A stretch of DNA of 64,000 nucleotides from Paenibacillus sp. BJ-4 (GTDB taxonomy: Bacteria; Bacillota; Bacilli; Paenibacillales; Paenibacillaceae), in contig NZ_JAIVEM010000044.1 in the NCBI RefSeq assembly GCF_020404765.1, forward strand, positions 124,001 to 188,000. The letters run 5' to 3'. Positions 55,207 through 64,000 of the stretch are shown one piece after another. Position numbers and translations under genes: made by a program. The notes beneath the pieces are model-generated. The model saw only the letters and a program-made list of their open reading frames with translations, was not told the origin of the DNA and did no database searches. Numbering within the stretch: position 1 is the first letter of the stretch; each line of letters opens with the position of its first letter.

Positions 55207-55445
55207 GAAAAATCCCACCTCCTGAGCTTATACATCTGTTTTGCAAAACAACACAGCCTCTTTTATGAAAACATGTCCATATCATGTTATGAATAGCCGG
55301 AAATTAACGCAAAACACTATTTTCATTCTACCACAGCTTCCAGTAGATAACAACCAGCTTTGCCGATTGGCTCGCACCAAGCCTTTGCAAGGATACATCT
55401 ATGTGCTTTTCTACTTATCTTCACTATGCATACAAACAAATAACA
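55207..55445. other. Spacer between eno and secG
   Basis: The 240 nt upstream of secG hold its promoter, which I could not fix. No other structure is evident until the eno terminator. Confidence 0.35.
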
Positions 55446-55482
55446 AAAATAGACCTGCTCACAGTAGCAGCAGGTCTATTTT
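55446..55482. terminator. Terminator of the glycolytic operon
   Basis: Perfect 14-bp arms AAAATAGACCTGCT / AGCAGGTCTATTTT, 85 nt after the eno stop. A/T flanks would allow termination from either direction. Confidence 0.85.
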
Positions 55483-55566
55483 AATCATTGCGTCTAGCTT
55501 CGAGCGTCCAAGCTTCGTAATCTTAAACCACGAAGCTTAGAACAACTTTAGCATGTTGTCGCAATA

Positions 55567-56859
<1,293 letters not shown>

Positions 56860-56916
56860 TTAATCTCCTTTGTGAATCATAATTTATTGGTCAAGCCTAT
56901 ACTTATTAAATCAAGC

Positions 56917-58461
56917 TTACTTGCGGGATGCAATCATAGATTTTCCTGTCATTTCCGCAGGTTGCGGAAGTTGCATTAAATCCAGAAGCGTTGGAGCTAC
57001 GTCAGCCAGAATTCCATGCTCACGCAAAACGATATTTTCGTCAGTCAAAATGAACGGAACCGGATTCGTTGTATGAGCTGTGAACGGACGTCCCTGCTCA
57101 TCAATTTCCATATCCGCGTTACCATGGTCGGCAATGATAACAACCACGCCGCCTTTGGCTTTAACTGCATCGACAACACGTCCAACACATTCATCCGTCG
57201 TTTCTACCGCCTTAATGGTCGGCTCCAGCATGCCGGAGTGTCCTACCATGTCCGGATTGGCAAAGTTCAGGATGATTGCGTCATGCTTGTCAGCTTCGAT
57301 TTCCTTCACTGCAGCATCCGCAACCTCGTACGCACTCATTTCAGGCTTCAGGTCATACGTAGCCACTTTAGGCGAGTTGATCAAAACACGAGTTTCGCCA
57401 GGCAGCTCGACATCGCGTCCGCCACTGAAAAAGAAAGTAACGTGCGGATACTTTTCTGTCTCAGCAATACGCAATTGCTTTTTGTTGTTTTGTACCAGCA
57501 CTTCGCCAAACGTATTATCCAGGTTCTTCGGTTCATAGGCTACAAAGCCTCCAACCGTTTCACTGAACAAGGTCAAGCAAACAAAGTGCAGATCCTTAGG
57601 CCATTTCGGCCCACGGTCAAAACCACGGAAATCCTCATTGGTAAATACTTGAGACAATTGGATCGCACGGTCAGGACGGAAATTCAGGAAAACAACAGAG
57701 TCATTGCTCTCAACCAGCCCTACAGGACTTCCGTCGGCCTTCACAATAACAGTTGGCTCCACAAATTCATCGAACACTGATTTTTCATACGATTCCTTTA
57801 ATGCTTCCAGTGGGTCAGTATATTGAGGACCTTCTCCGTATACGATTGCACGGTAGGACTTCTCTACACGTTCCCAACGTTTGTCGCGGTCCATTGCATA
57901 ATAGCGTCCTTGTACAGTCGCAATTTGGCCAATGCCCACTTCCTGAATTTTAGCGATCAGCTGTTGCATGAAGCCTACGCCGCTGTCAGGCATAACGTCG
58001 CGTCCATCCATGAAAGCATGAATGTACACTTCTGTTAATCCTTCTTTTTTTGCCAGGTCCAGCATAGCGAACAGATGGCTGATATGGCTATGCACGCCGC
58101 CGTCGGACAGAAGTCCGTACAGGTGAAGCTTGGTGTTGTTCTTCTTGGCGTGCTGAACTGCTTTAACCAATGTTTCGTTATCGTAGAATTCACCCTCGCG
58201 AATGGACTTCGAAATACGAGTCAAATCTTGATACACAATGCGGCCTGCGCCGATGTTCAAGTGACCTACTTCGGAGTTGCCCATTTGGCCTTCTGGCAGA
58301 CCCACCGCTTCACCAGAAGCGGTCAACGTAGCATGAGGATACTGTTTTAAATACCGGTCGTAATTCGGCTTGTTGGCCTGTGCAACCGCGTTGCCTTCCA
58401 CTTTGTCGCGCAGTCCGAATCCGTCCATAATAATTAAAGCTACCGGTTTTGGTGCTGTCAT
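56917..58461 (-). CDS. gpmI: 2,3-bisphosphoglycerate-independent phosphoglycerate mutase
   Basis: Mn-dependent mutase interconverting 3- and 2-phosphoglycerate. The 514-residue length is standard. Metal and phosphate residues are visible in [11 protein letters not shown], the phosphoserine loop [54 protein letters not shown] and the C-terminal [11 protein letters not shown] at 58461, after GAGGGGG, sits one base beyond the tpiA stop, so the two genes are translationally coupled. An upstream extension of the open frame overlaps tpiA and is not real. Confidence 0.97.
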   Translation of the reverse strand: MTAPKPVALIIMDGFGLRDKVEGNAVAQANKPNYDRYLKQYPHATLTASGEAVGLPEGQMGNSEVGHLNIGAGRIVYQDLTRISKSIREGEFYDNETLVKAVQHAKKNNTKLHLYGLLSDGGVHSHISHLFAMLDLAKKEGLTEVYIHAFMDGRDVMPDSGVGFMQQLIAKIQEVGIGQIATVQGRYYAMDRDKRWERVEKSYRAIVYGEGPQYTDPLEALKESYEKSVFDEFVEPTVIVKADGSPVGLVESNDSVVFLNFRPDRAIQLSQVFTNEDFRGFDRGPKWPKDLHFVCLTLFSETVGGFVAYEPKNLDNTFGEVLVQNNKKQLRIAETEKYPHVTFFFSGGRDVELPGETRVLINSPKVATYDLKPEMSAYEVADAAVKEIEADKHDAIILNFANPDMVGHSGMLEPTIKAVETTDECVGRVVDAVKAKGGVVVIIADHGNADMEIDEQGRPFTAHTTNPVPFILTDENIVLREHGILADVAPTLLDLMQLPQPAEMTGKSMIASRK

Positions 58462-58462
58462 C

Positions 58463-59227
<765 letters not shown>

Positions 59228-59273
59228 CTAACTATTAGGTGCCCTAAAGCTTTATTACGCACTAAGCGTTTGA

Positions 59274-60455
59274 TTACTTATCGTTAAGTGCAACAACACC
59301 CGGAAGTGCTTTGCCTTCCATAAATTCCAAAGATGCGCCGCCACCAGTGGAAATGTGATCCATTTTGTCAGCCAGTTGGAATTTCTCAGCCGCAGCCGCA
59401 GAATCGCCGCCACCAATGATGGTGTATGCTTCTGTTGTTGCGCAAGCTTCCGCTACTTCACGAGTACCGCCAGCGAAAGGTTCGATTTCAAATACACCCA
59501 TTGGTCCATTCCAAACAACCAATTTGGAGTTTTTGATAACATCTGCATAGATTTTACGAGTTTTCGGTCCGATATCCACGCCTTCCCAATCTGCAGGAAT
59601 ACCGTCGATGTCCACAATGTTAGTGTTCGCTGTAGCGCTGAAATCGTCAGAAATAACGATATCTACCGGAAGATAGAATTTTTTGCCGAGCTTCTTCGCT
59701 TTTTCGATAAATCCAAGAGCTACGTCCAGTTTGGATTCATCCAACAGAGATTGACCCACTTCATGACCTTGAGCTTTAAAAAATGTATAAGCCAAGCCGC
59801 CGCCAATAATTACGTTATCTGCAATGTTCAGCAGGTTGTCGATCACGTCGATTTTGTCTTTTACTTTGGATCCGCCGATAATGGCTGTAAAAGGACGGTC
59901 TGGGTTTGAAAGAGCTTTACCAATTACAGATAATTCTTTCTCCATCAGTAAGCCGGAAACAGCCGGAAGAAGATGCGCGATACCTTCTGTGGAAGCATGA
60001 GCACGGTGCGCTGCACCAAATGCGTCATTCACGAAAATGTCAGCCAGCTCAGCAAATTGCTTTGCCAGTTCAGGATCATTTTTCTCTTCTCCTGGATAGA
60101 AGCGTACATTTTCAAGCAACAGCACGTCACCGTTTTGCAGTTCAGCCACTTTTGCTTTAACAGCCTCACCAACTGCTTCGTCCACTTTAACAACAGGCTT
60201 TTTGAGCAGTTCAGACAAACGCACGCCAGCAGGAGTCAGACGCATGGATTCAACGACTTGACCTTTTGGACGTCCAAAGTGACTCGCCAAGATAACTTTT
60301 GCACCTTTTTCAATCAGGTAGTTAATTGTTGGCAAGGTTTCACGAATACGCTTGTCATCCGTAATTTTACCATCCTCAACCGGAACGTTAAAATCTACAC
60401 GAACAAACACCCGTTTTCCATTCAGTTCTATATCACGTACGCTCTTTTTGTTCAT
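59274..60455 (-). CDS. pgk: Phosphoglycerate kinase
   Basis: Transfers phosphate from 1,3-bisphosphoglycerate to ADP. The 393-residue protein has the N-domain signature [14 protein letters not shown], the conserved SHFGRPKG and [16 protein letters not shown], the nucleotide site in [13 protein letters not shown] and the GGGDSAAA loop. The second of two nearby ATGs is chosen because GGAGG lies 9 nt before it. It follows gapA after a hairpin that may modulate read-through or RNA processing. Confidence 0.97.
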   Translation of the reverse strand: MNKKSVRDIELNGKRVFVRVDFNVPVEDGKITDDKRIRETLPTINYLIEKGAKVILASHFGRPKGQVVESMRLTPAGVRLSELLKKPVVKVDEAVGEAVKAKVAELQNGDVLLLENVRFYPGEEKNDPELAKQFAELADIFVNDAFGAAHRAHASTEGIAHLLPAVSGLLMEKELSVIGKALSNPDRPFTAIIGGSKVKDKIDVIDNLLNIADNVIIGGGLAYTFFKAQGHEVGQSLLDESKLDVALGFIEKAKKLGKKFYLPVDIVISDDFSATANTNIVDIDGIPADWEGVDIGPKTRKIYADVIKNSKLVVWNGPMGVFEIEPFAGGTREVAEACATTEAYTIIGGGDSAAAAEKFQLADKMDHISTGGGASLEFMEGKALPGVVALNDK

Positions 60456-60521
60456 CTCCATATTCCTCCGCACCCTTTTAATTTTACGAAACAGGAATTT
60501 AAGGCACATTTTGATATATAA

Positions 60522-60553
60522 AGAGCGGAAACAATAACTGCTGTTTCCGCTCT
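60522..60553 (-). promoter_or_regulatory. Intercistronic hairpin between gapA and pgk
   Basis: Twelve-base arms AGAGCGGAAACA / TGTTTCCGCTCT with an 8-nt loop. The tail is only weakly U-rich, so it more likely gives partial termination or 3'-end protection of gapA mRNA than full termination. Confidence 0.6.
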
Positions 60554-60577
60554 ATGATGTTGCTCGATAAGGAATTC

Positions 60578-61588
60578 TTATTTAGCCAATTTAGCGAAGT
60601 ATTCCAACGTACGGATCAATTGTGCAGTGTAGGACATTTCATTGTCATACCAAGCTACAGTTTTAACCAGTTGTTTGTCGCCAACAGTCAGGACTTTAGT
60701 TTGAGTTGCATCAAACAAAGAACCGAAAGTCAGACCTTTGATGTCAGAAGAAACGATTTGATCTTCAGTGTATCCGTAAGTTTCAGGATCGGAAGCTTCT
60801 TTCATCGCTGCGTTGATTTCTTCAGCAGTTACGGTTTTCTCCAGAACTGTTACCAGCTCAGTCAGGGAACCTGTTGGTACTGGAACACGTTGAGCCGCGC
60901 CATCCAGTTTACCTTTCAACTCAGGGATAACCAGACCGATTGCTTTAGCAGCACCAGTTGTGTTAGGGATGATGTTTTCAGCTGCTGCGCGAGCACGACG
61001 GAAGTCACCTTTAGCATGTGGAGCATCCAAAGTGTTTTGGTCGCCAGTGTAAGCGTGAATTGTAGTCATCAAGCCTTCAACGATACCAAATTTGTCTTGC
61101 AGCGTTTTAGCCATAGGAGCCAGGCAGTTTGTTGTGCAAGAAGCACCGGAAATTACAGTTTCAGTTCCGTCCAGAATTTCATGGTTAACGTTGTAAACGA
61201 CAGTTTTCATGTCGCCAGTAGCTGGAGCGGAGATAACAACTTTTTTAGCGCCGCCTTTCAAATGTTTCTCAGCAGCTTCTTTAGTTGTGAAGAAACCTGT
61301 GCATTCCAGAACGATGTCTACACCCAGGTCTCCCCAAGGCAGTTCTTCAGGGTTGCGGTTAGCCAAAACTTTAACTTCTTTACCGTTTACTTTGAAGAAG
61401 CCGTCATGTACTTCTACTTGTCCTTGGAAAGTACCTTGTGTTGTATCATATTTCAACAGATGTGCCAGCATTTTGGAATCTGTCAAGTCGTTGATTGCTA
61501 CTACTTCAATACCTTCCACGTCTTGAATACGGCGGAAAGCAAGGCGTCCAATACGTCCGAAACCGTTAATACCAACTTTAACTGTCAT
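60578..61588 (-). CDS. gapA: Glyceraldehyde-3-phosphate dehydrogenase (glycolytic)
   Basis: NAD-dependent oxidation and phosphorylation of glyceraldehyde 3-phosphate. The 336-residue protein starts [17 protein letters not shown] (Rossmann loop), has the catalytic Cys in [14 protein letters not shown] and the His-containing segment [10 protein letters not shown], and ends [21 protein letters not shown] follows GGGAGGAAC. It is the first enzyme gene after its regulator CggR, as in Bacillus; it lies 93 nt downstream of cggR. Confidence 0.97.
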   Translation of the reverse strand: MTVKVGINGFGRIGRLAFRRIQDVEGIEVVAINDLTDSKMLAHLLKYDTTQGTFQGQVEVHDGFFKVNGKEVKVLANRNPEELPWGDLGVDIVLECTGFFTTKEAAEKHLKGGAKKVVISAPATGDMKTVVYNVNHEILDGTETVISGASCTTNCLAPMAKTLQDKFGIVEGLMTTIHAYTGDQNTLDAPHAKGDFRRARAAAENIIPNTTGAAKAIGLVIPELKGKLDGAAQRVPVPTGSLTELVTVLEKTVTAEEINAAMKEASDPETYGYTEDQIVSSDIKGLTFGSLFDATQTKVLTVGDKQLVKTVAWYDNEMSYTAQLIRTLEYFAKLAK

Positions 61589-61680
61589 GAGTGAGTTCCT
61601 CCCAAAGTTCGTTTAGTTTAGTTTATATATTCAAGACAGACCCGAAAGCCCGTCAAGACAACACAATTAATCAAGCCATA

Positions 61681-62718
61681 TTAACCTTTTAAATAACGGC
61701 TTACAATCTCGACAGCAGCGCCTTCGTCGGTGACAAGAATGTCTTCTTGCCCGAAGCGCAATACTGCATGAATAGCAGCCGCCTTGCTCTTGCCTCCAGC
61801 TACACCTAGCACCGTCTCCGTACGCCTAATGTCCTCCAAGCGGAGTCCAAGCGTCAGCATTCTGTGAACAACGACGCCGTCTTCGTTAAAATAATAACCA
61901 AACGATTCGGCAACCGCGCCTTCACTGCTGATCTGGGCAAAGGTTTCGGGGTCAAGCTTGCGTCTGTGGGCCATCGCTATGGCGTTGCCTATCCCGTGAA
62001 TGATGATACGGCTCTCTCGAATCAGGCTTAATATATCCTGAATATTCGTATCCTCAAGCAAGGAGTTGTAAGCATGATTGCTGAGCAAATCCGGTACATG
62101 GAGCAGACGGTATTGAGCGCCGACCTTGCGAGCCATCGTGGAAGCAATAGTGTTAGCCTGCATTTCCATGCTCTCTCCCAAACCCCCGCGTGCCGGTACA
62201 AACCATCCGCCCTTAAGCGGGCCGTTAGCAGGTAATGTCAGTTGTTCCGCCACATCTGCAATTGTCGTGCCACCTGTTACAGCGACAACATCCTCGTCAT
62301 CCATAACACTCAGCAGCGCCTTTGCACCAGCACGGCCCAGCTCCTGCTTCGCTAACGGTGAAGCATCCGAATCCCCTGGAACGACAACCACTTTCCTCAA
62401 ACCATAGGCTTGACGAATCTGATCCTCCAATTGGGACAGGCCGAACAAGTCGTTCGCAATCGGCTCCAGCTGTTCCAGCAGATCCAGTCCTGCTTTGCTC
62501 ACCTTCATGCCCACACTCTCAATCTCAATTAGCCCTTGGGCTTTAAGAAGATCGGTTTCGGCGCGCAGCACGCGCTCGGTCATATCCAGTGAAGCTGCCA
62601 GTGTTCTGCGTCCAATAACATCGGACAGCATGATCTGATGCAGGATCGTGTACCTTTTTTTCAAAACATCCATGAGGTCGGGCAGAAGCTGCTTCTGTAT
62701 TTCTAATATCTTTCGCAT
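61681..62718 (-). CDS. cggR: Central glycolytic genes regulator
   Basis: SorC/DeoR-type repressor of the glycolytic operon, released from DNA by fructose 1,6-bisphosphate in B. subtilis. The 345-residue protein has an N-terminal HTH (DVLKKRYTILHQIMLSDVIGRRTLAASLDMTERVLRAETDLLKAQGLIEIE) and the sugar-phosphate-binding domain with VVAVTGGTTIADVAEQL and GVAGGKSKAAAIHAVL. ATG at 62718 (8 nt from GGGAG) is preferred to the GTG three codons earlier. The operator upstream matches the known CggR repeat pattern, supporting autoregulation. Confidence 0.95.
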   Translation of the reverse strand: MRKILEIQKQLLPDLMDVLKKRYTILHQIMLSDVIGRRTLAASLDMTERVLRAETDLLKAQGLIEIESVGMKVSKAGLDLLEQLEPIANDLFGLSQLEDQIRQAYGLRKVVVVPGDSDASPLAKQELGRAGAKALLSVMDDEDVVAVTGGTTIADVAEQLTLPANGPLKGGWFVPARGGLGESMEMQANTIASTMARKVGAQYRLLHVPDLLSNHAYNSLLEDTNIQDILSLIRESRIIIHGIGNAIAMAHRRKLDPETFAQISSEGAVAESFGYYFNEDGVVVHRMLTLGLRLEDIRRTETVLGVAGGKSKAAAIHAVLRFGQEDILVTDEGAAVEIVSRYLKG

Positions 62719-62772
62719 GCTTTCCACTCCCGCACACTTCTAAGTTCTGTCTCTAAACTATATCTCTGATTG

Positions 62773-62808
62773 GTCTTAAAACGTCCCGGGATAACTTTTT
62801 AAGTCCCA
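62773..62808 (-). promoter_or_regulatory. CggR operator
   Basis: On the minus strand: TGGGAC-N6-AGTT-N4-CGGGAC-N6-AGAC. This keeps the exact spacing of the B. subtilis CggR target CGGGAC-N6-TGTC-N4-CGGGAC-N6-TGTC. It lies directly downstream of the candidate promoter, where bound CggR would block elongating polymerase. Confidence 0.75.
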
Positions 62809-62813
62809 CGTAT

Positions 62814-62842
62814 ATCTTAACCAATATTTGCTCCACATGCAA
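62814..62842 (-). promoter_or_regulatory. Promoter of the cggR-glycolytic operon
   Basis: TTGCAT and TAAGAT on the minus strand with 17 bp between them, just upstream of the CggR operator. Confidence 0.5.
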
Positions 62843-62952
62843 GTCTATCTGATCCTATATTTCTCAACTTTTTATGTGAATATGCGCACATAATAAAAGC
62901 TTGCAATTCAATGCCGTATATCATATAATCATCTTTGTTTCCAATTAGCTGT

Positions 62953-63024
62953 GCGCCCGTGGTCCAACGGATATGACGTAGGCCTCCGGAGCCTGAGATC
63001 GAGGTTCGATTCCTCGCGGGCGCG
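62953..63024 (+). tRNA. tRNA-Arg (anticodon CCG)
   Basis: A 72-nt cloverleaf: acceptor GCGCCCG / CGGGCGC with discriminator G, D-loop with GGTCCAACGGAT, anticodon stem TAGGC / GCCTG around loop CTCCGGA (anticodon CCG, reading CGG), and T-arm CGAGG-TTCGATT-CCTCG. CCA is not encoded. Confidence 0.95.
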
Positions 63025-63072
63025 TCATTTTAAATGAATGCTTTAATGCTTCTATATTATGTTTTAACCAAT

Positions 63073-63098
63073 AAGAGCGCAGAGGGCTCTTTTTTTTG
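63073..63098 (+). terminator. Terminator of tRNA-Arg
   Basis: AAGAGC / GCTCTT hairpin followed by a long T run. The end of the T run overlaps the first TTTGAC heptad of the CtsR region. Confidence 0.8.
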
Positions 63099-63123
63099 AC
63101 CATTAGTTTGACTTTCTTTGACT
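63095..63123 (+). promoter_or_regulatory. CtsR operator of clpP (three heptads)
   Basis: Two TTTGACT heptads separated by 3 nt (63107-63113 and 63117-63123) read AGTCAAA-GAA-AGTCAAA on the minus strand, a perfect fit to the CtsR box (A/G)GTCAAA-NAN-(A/G)GTCAAA. A third heptad, TTTGACC at 63095-63101, lies 5 nt upstream. CtsR would repress clpP until heat or protein stress. Confidence 0.85.
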
Positions 63124-63146
63124 TTTTGTTTGAAATTGTTTATCAT
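63118..63146 (+). promoter_or_regulatory. SigA promoter of clpP
   Basis: TTGACT and TATCAT with 17 bp between. The -35 hexamer lies inside the second CtsR heptad, so repressor and polymerase would compete. Confidence 0.75.
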
Positions 63147-63237
63147 GTGGTTAATACGGTAACAGTTTATAAAGTAGGGGCATGTAATTGGCATGTCCAC
63201 CAAATCCATTAACGATATTAAAGGGAGGTTTTTTGAC

Positions 63238-63834
63238 GTGAGCTATGTTCCTATGGTAGTAGAACAAAGTAACCGCGGCGAACGCGCCTATGACATTTAT
63301 TCCAGACTGTTGAAGGATCGCATTATTTTGTTGGGCTCGGACGTCAATGACGTTGTAGCCAACTCTATTATTGCGCAAATGCTGTTTTTGGCTGCCGAAG
63401 ATCCTGAAAAAGATATTCACTTGTATATTAACAGTCCTGGCGGTTCCATTACAGCCGGTATGGCCATTTTCGATACGATGCAATACATTAAACCTGACGT
63501 GTCTACGATTTGTGTGGGTATGGCTGCTTCCATGGGGGCGTTCTTGCTGAACGCAGGTGCCAAAGGCAAACGTTTTGCTTTGCCGAACAGTGAAATTATG
63601 ATTCACCAACCATTGGGTGGTGCACAAGGTCAGGCAACGGATATCGAAATCCGCGCCCGCCGCATTCTGAAAATGCGTGACAAATTGAACCGCATTCTCG
63701 CAGATCGCACAGGCCAACCACTGGAACGCATTGAAAAAGACACAGACCGTGACTATTTCATGTCCGCTGATGATGCCAAGGAATACGGTATTATTGATAA
63801 AGTATTAACCAGCTCTTCTCCAGAAGGTGTATAA
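63238..63834 (+). CDS. clpP: ATP-dependent Clp protease proteolytic subunit
   Basis: Serine protease barrel that degrades unfolded and tagged proteins with ClpC/ClpX, including proteins tagged by the tmRNA of this window. The 198-residue length equals the family norm. The catalytic Ser is in [11 protein letters not shown] and the His in [22 protein letters not shown]; the Asp lies in the [17 protein letters not shown] region. I chose GTG at 63238, 9 nt after GGAGG; the longer frame from 63193 would add 15 residues not found in the family. It is monocistronic with a CtsR-controlled promoter. Confidence 0.97.
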   Translation: MSYVPMVVEQSNRGERAYDIYSRLLKDRIILLGSDVNDVVANSIIAQMLFLAAEDPEKDIHLYINSPGGSITAGMAIFDTMQYIKPDVSTICVGMAASMGAFLLNAGAKGKRFALPNSEIMIHQPLGGAQGQATDIEIRARRILKMRDKLNRILADRTGQPLERIEKDTDRDYFMSADDAKEYGIIDKVLTSSSPEGV

Positions 63835-63868
63835 GAGAAGAAATGTACTTCTGAATAGCTGGTAAATG

Positions 63869-63911
63869 AAAAAGCTGCCCCGGATGTTCGTATCCGGTAG
63901 GCAGCTTTTTT
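63869..63911. terminator. Bidirectional terminator after clpP
   Basis: AAAAGCTGCC / GGCAGCTTTTTT outer arms and CCGGAT / ATCCGG inner arms. It serves clpP and the gene entering from the right on the minus strand. Confidence 0.88.
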
Positions 63912-63915
63912 GGTA

Positions 63916-64000
63916 CTATTCATTTTGTCCTGCAAAAGGCTTTCCGCCCTGAGGCAGCAGTTGAGCAAACGAGTAGGTGAACTCCGGAATTCCATACGCG
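63916..64000 (-). CDS. C-terminal end of an unidentified protein (cut by window edge)
   Basis: The minus strand is open from the window edge and ends ...IPEFTYSFAQLLPQGGKPFAGQNE with a TAG stop placed right before the shared terminator. The position and sequence look like a real gene end convergent with clpP. Too little is present to name it. The alternative minus-strand frame that covers the clpP 3' end is not convincing. Confidence 0.4.
   Translation of the reverse strand, partial: AYGIPEFTYSFAQLLPQGGKPFAGQNE

Noticed and set aside
60554-61594. A 346-codon open frame antisense to gapA
   Set aside because: Same reasoning: a shadow of a highly expressed gene, with no plausible ribosome binding site or family resemblance.

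Overview
The window looks like the chromosome of a plant- or soil-associated Paenibacillus, probably close to the P. polymyxa group. The support is indirect but consistent: Bacillota-type ribosome binding sites and SigA promoters, a cggR-gapA-pgk-tpiA-gpmI-eno glycolytic operon, CtsR control of clpP, a pspA-ydjGHI-type envelope-stress operon, and many plant cell-wall polysaccharide genes controlled by AraC/YesN-type regulators. No sequence search was possible, so the genus is an inference.

Layout. 0-7 kb: the 3' part of a SNF2-family ATPase, a small unknown protein, a secreted pectate lyase, a ClbS/DfsB-like protein and uridine kinase. 7-17.4 kb: a carbohydrate locus with a YesN/YesM-type two-component system, a sugar ABC importer (binding protein and two permeases, no ATPase) and a GH2 beta-galactosidase. 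An approximately 195-bp nested inverted-repeat element sits between the kinase and the binding protein. 17.4-31.9 kb: a DUF1963 protein, an AraC regulator broken by one extra base, a first beta-L-arabinofuranosidase-type enzyme, an XRE/MFS/CMD group, an RDD protein, a MATE pump, then a GPH sugar symporter with a second GH127 enzyme and its divergent AraC regulator. 32-37.3 kb: a beta-propeller phytase and a very large LamG-GH51 arabinofuranosidase, convergent on a shared terminator. 37.5-41 kb: the pspA-type operon. 41.3-44.7 kb: phosphoketolase and a GntR regulator. 45-51.2 kb: a glycosyltransferase followed by an accessory region at the 3' end of ssrA. 51.4-64 kb: conserved core genes (smpB, rnr, secG, glycolysis, cggR, tRNA-Arg, clpP).

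How the genes fit together. Pectate lyase, beta-galactosidase, two beta-L-arabinofuranosidase-type enzymes and the GH51 enzyme suit attack on pectin side chains and arabinose-rich glycans or glycoproteins. The ABC importer and the GPH symporter would bring in the fragments. Phosphoketolase would be a short route for the resulting pentose phosphate. The local sensors are the two-component system and the AraC regulators, one of which is disrupted here.

The least ordinary region is 46.2-51.2 kb. The intact tmRNA gene (minus strand, 50810-51171) is preceded in the window by two same-orientation copies of its own 3' end, at about 47950-48020 and 46290-46328. A C-terminal serine-recombinase remnant reads straight into the ssrA 3' end. 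This is the pattern left by successive integrations at ssrA: two small, decayed nested islands, one carrying a PadR/tautomerase-like pair and the other an mhqO/mhqP-like quinone-resistance cassette. A second, more decayed copy of the same recombinase segment lies at 37421-37500, where it can fold as the terminator of the pspA-type operon. I did not find a CRISPR array, an intact prophage or an intact transposase.
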